A stretch of 14,630 nucleotides of DNA from positions 1 to 14,630 of the forward strand of contig JAEOSP010000414.1 in NCBI GenBank assembly GCA_016840305.1, read 5' to 3'. The translations under genes were made by a program, and so were the position numbers. This document shows, piece after piece, positions 14,052 to 14,630 of the stretch. Source of the stretch: Candidatus Hodarchaeota archaeon. Lineage in GTDB: Archaea; Asgardarchaeota; Heimdallarchaeia; Hodarchaeales; Hodarchaeaceae. How positions within the stretch are numbered: the first letter of the stretch is position 1; the number at the start of each line of letters is the position of its first letter. The notes under the pieces were generated by a model that was not told the DNA's origin, searched no databases, and saw only the letters and a program-made list of their open reading frames with translations.

Positions 14052-14082
14052 AACCTTTCCTGTATTTCATTTCACGCAATAG

Positions 14083-14511
14083 TCACATTTTTTCTGGGAG
14101 TGAGAGGAGGAACAAATTAGCTTCGGAGTCTAATTCACGAATAACTTTGGGTTCAAAAACTGTGACAGAAAGCTCACAGGTAACCGAAATTATACACCCT
14201 GGCATAATATGCCCCCCTACACAAGTTCCATCAGCTCTACCAAAAATTCCATGAAGATGGACAATCCGTTTCTGTGCAATATTACCAATTATCGACAATA
14301 CTTCAAGATTTTCTTCCAGAATACTTTCAAGATATTTTTTTCCATTATAGAATCCAAATTTTGCATGTGATACAGCCCCTATCCCATAAATCGACCCAGC
14401 TCCAATATCTGGATGTTTCTCACAAAATTTTTCTAGTGATAGAAGGATGTCCTCACCTTTCAATAATCGTATTAAGAAGCTATATTGGGGTGTTTGTTTT
14501 ACAAATTCCAT
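14083..14511 (-). CDS. PPC/DUF296-domain protein
   Basis: This 142-residue single-domain protein matches the Plants-and-Prokaryotes-Conserved (DUF296) fold. It opens RLLKGEDILLSLEKFC (15-30), continues GAGSIYGIGAVSHAKFGFYN (37-56), LEVLSIIGNIA (69-79), then HLHGIFGRADGTCVGGHIMPG (85-105) and a final TCELSVTVFEP strand. Conserved His85, His87 and His101 are positioned to bind a metal, as reported for prokaryotic members; the family forms trimers. In plants the domain accompanies AT-hook DNA-binding segments. Here there is no AT-hook, so a DNA-binding role should not be assumed and the prokaryotic function is unknown. The ATG at 14511 is the first in frame, with no clear ribosome site. It is probably the first gene of a minus-strand run with the two methyltransferases. 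Confidence 0.9.
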   Translation of the reverse strand: MEFVKQTPQYSFLIRLLKGEDILLSLEKFCEKHPDIGAGSIYGIGAVSHAKFGFYNGKKYLESILEENLEVLSIIGNIAQKRIVHLHGIFGRADGTCVGGHIMPGCIISVTCELSVTVFEPKVIRELDSEANLFLLSLPEKM

Positions 14512-14544
14512 AATTAATCAACGCACGTGATCTCGATATTCGTG

Positions 14545-14568
14545 AAGAATATTTGAGAAATTATAAAT
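14545..14568 (-). promoter_or_regulatory. Candidate promoter region of the PPC gene
   Basis: Two TATA-like stretches are present on the minus strand: TTTATAA (14562-14568, about 54 bases from the ATG) and AAATATTC (about 14546-14553, about 38 bases from the ATG). A CACGTG palindrome (14524-14529) lies between them and the gene. Which box is used cannot be decided from sequence. Confidence 0.3.
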
Positions 14569-14630
14569 TTATTGCGTCAATAAAAAAGTTTTAGACCTCA
14601 GAGAATCTATTAAAGAGTAATCCTTGTACA

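Noticed and set aside
14581..14630. C-terminus of a further gene at the right edge
   Set aside because: A minus-strand frame from the edge ends at a TAA near 14594 and is followed by a short T-run, but only about 12 codons are visible, too few to support a gene.

Overview
The window is AT-rich and gene-dense. It looks archaeal, possibly from the Asgard (Heimdall-like) archaea. Several genes have a TATA-like box about 35-40 bases upstream of a well-supported start, sometimes with a short Shine-Dalgarno (SD) site between, rather than bacterial -35/-10 pairs. Long tetratricopeptide (TPR) proteins of this style are frequent in Asgard genomes. The lineage is inference: no rRNA, tRNA or signature gene is present to prove it. 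No CRISPR array, tRNA, rRNA, transposase or phage gene was recognised.

Left block, minus strand (1-4057): the N-terminus of a thiolase is cut by the left edge. A doubtful small ORF follows, then a compact four-gene unit read right to left: six-helix membrane protein, winged-helix regulator, ABC ATPase, 12-helix ABC permease. Overlap and short gaps (11-base overlap, 22 and 10 bases) and one upstream TATA box suggest a self-regulated exporter operon.

Middle block (4282-10296): a plus-strand SAM methyltransferase converges on a minus-strand VOC-family protein that has a hairpin/T-tract terminator. Two plus-strand TPR proteins follow, of 380 and 903 residues. The larger one ends in a complete carbon-nitrogen hydrolase (nitrilase) domain with an intact Glu-Lys-Cys triad. 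This TPR-nitrilase fusion is the most unusual protein here. Between the two TPR genes, on the minus strand, lies a small gene whose natural reading frame contains an in-frame TAG at codon 20. The start, SD and TATA box upstream of that TAG look real, so the gene is probably a recent nonsense mutant, a sequencing error or a readthrough case.

Right block (10506-14630): a CPBP-family (CAAX/Rce1-like) intramembrane protease; a small membrane-protein ORF with a strong, hairpin-associated SD; a BCP-type peroxiredoxin; two tandem SAM methyltransferases; and a PPC/DUF296-domain protein. The last three are all on the minus strand and could be one transcript. A 16-base exact direct repeat brackets the CPBP gene.

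Most genes look like ordinary accessory metabolism and membrane biology. The best candidates for something new are the TPR-nitrilase protein and its TPR neighbour, and the amber-interrupted gene between them.
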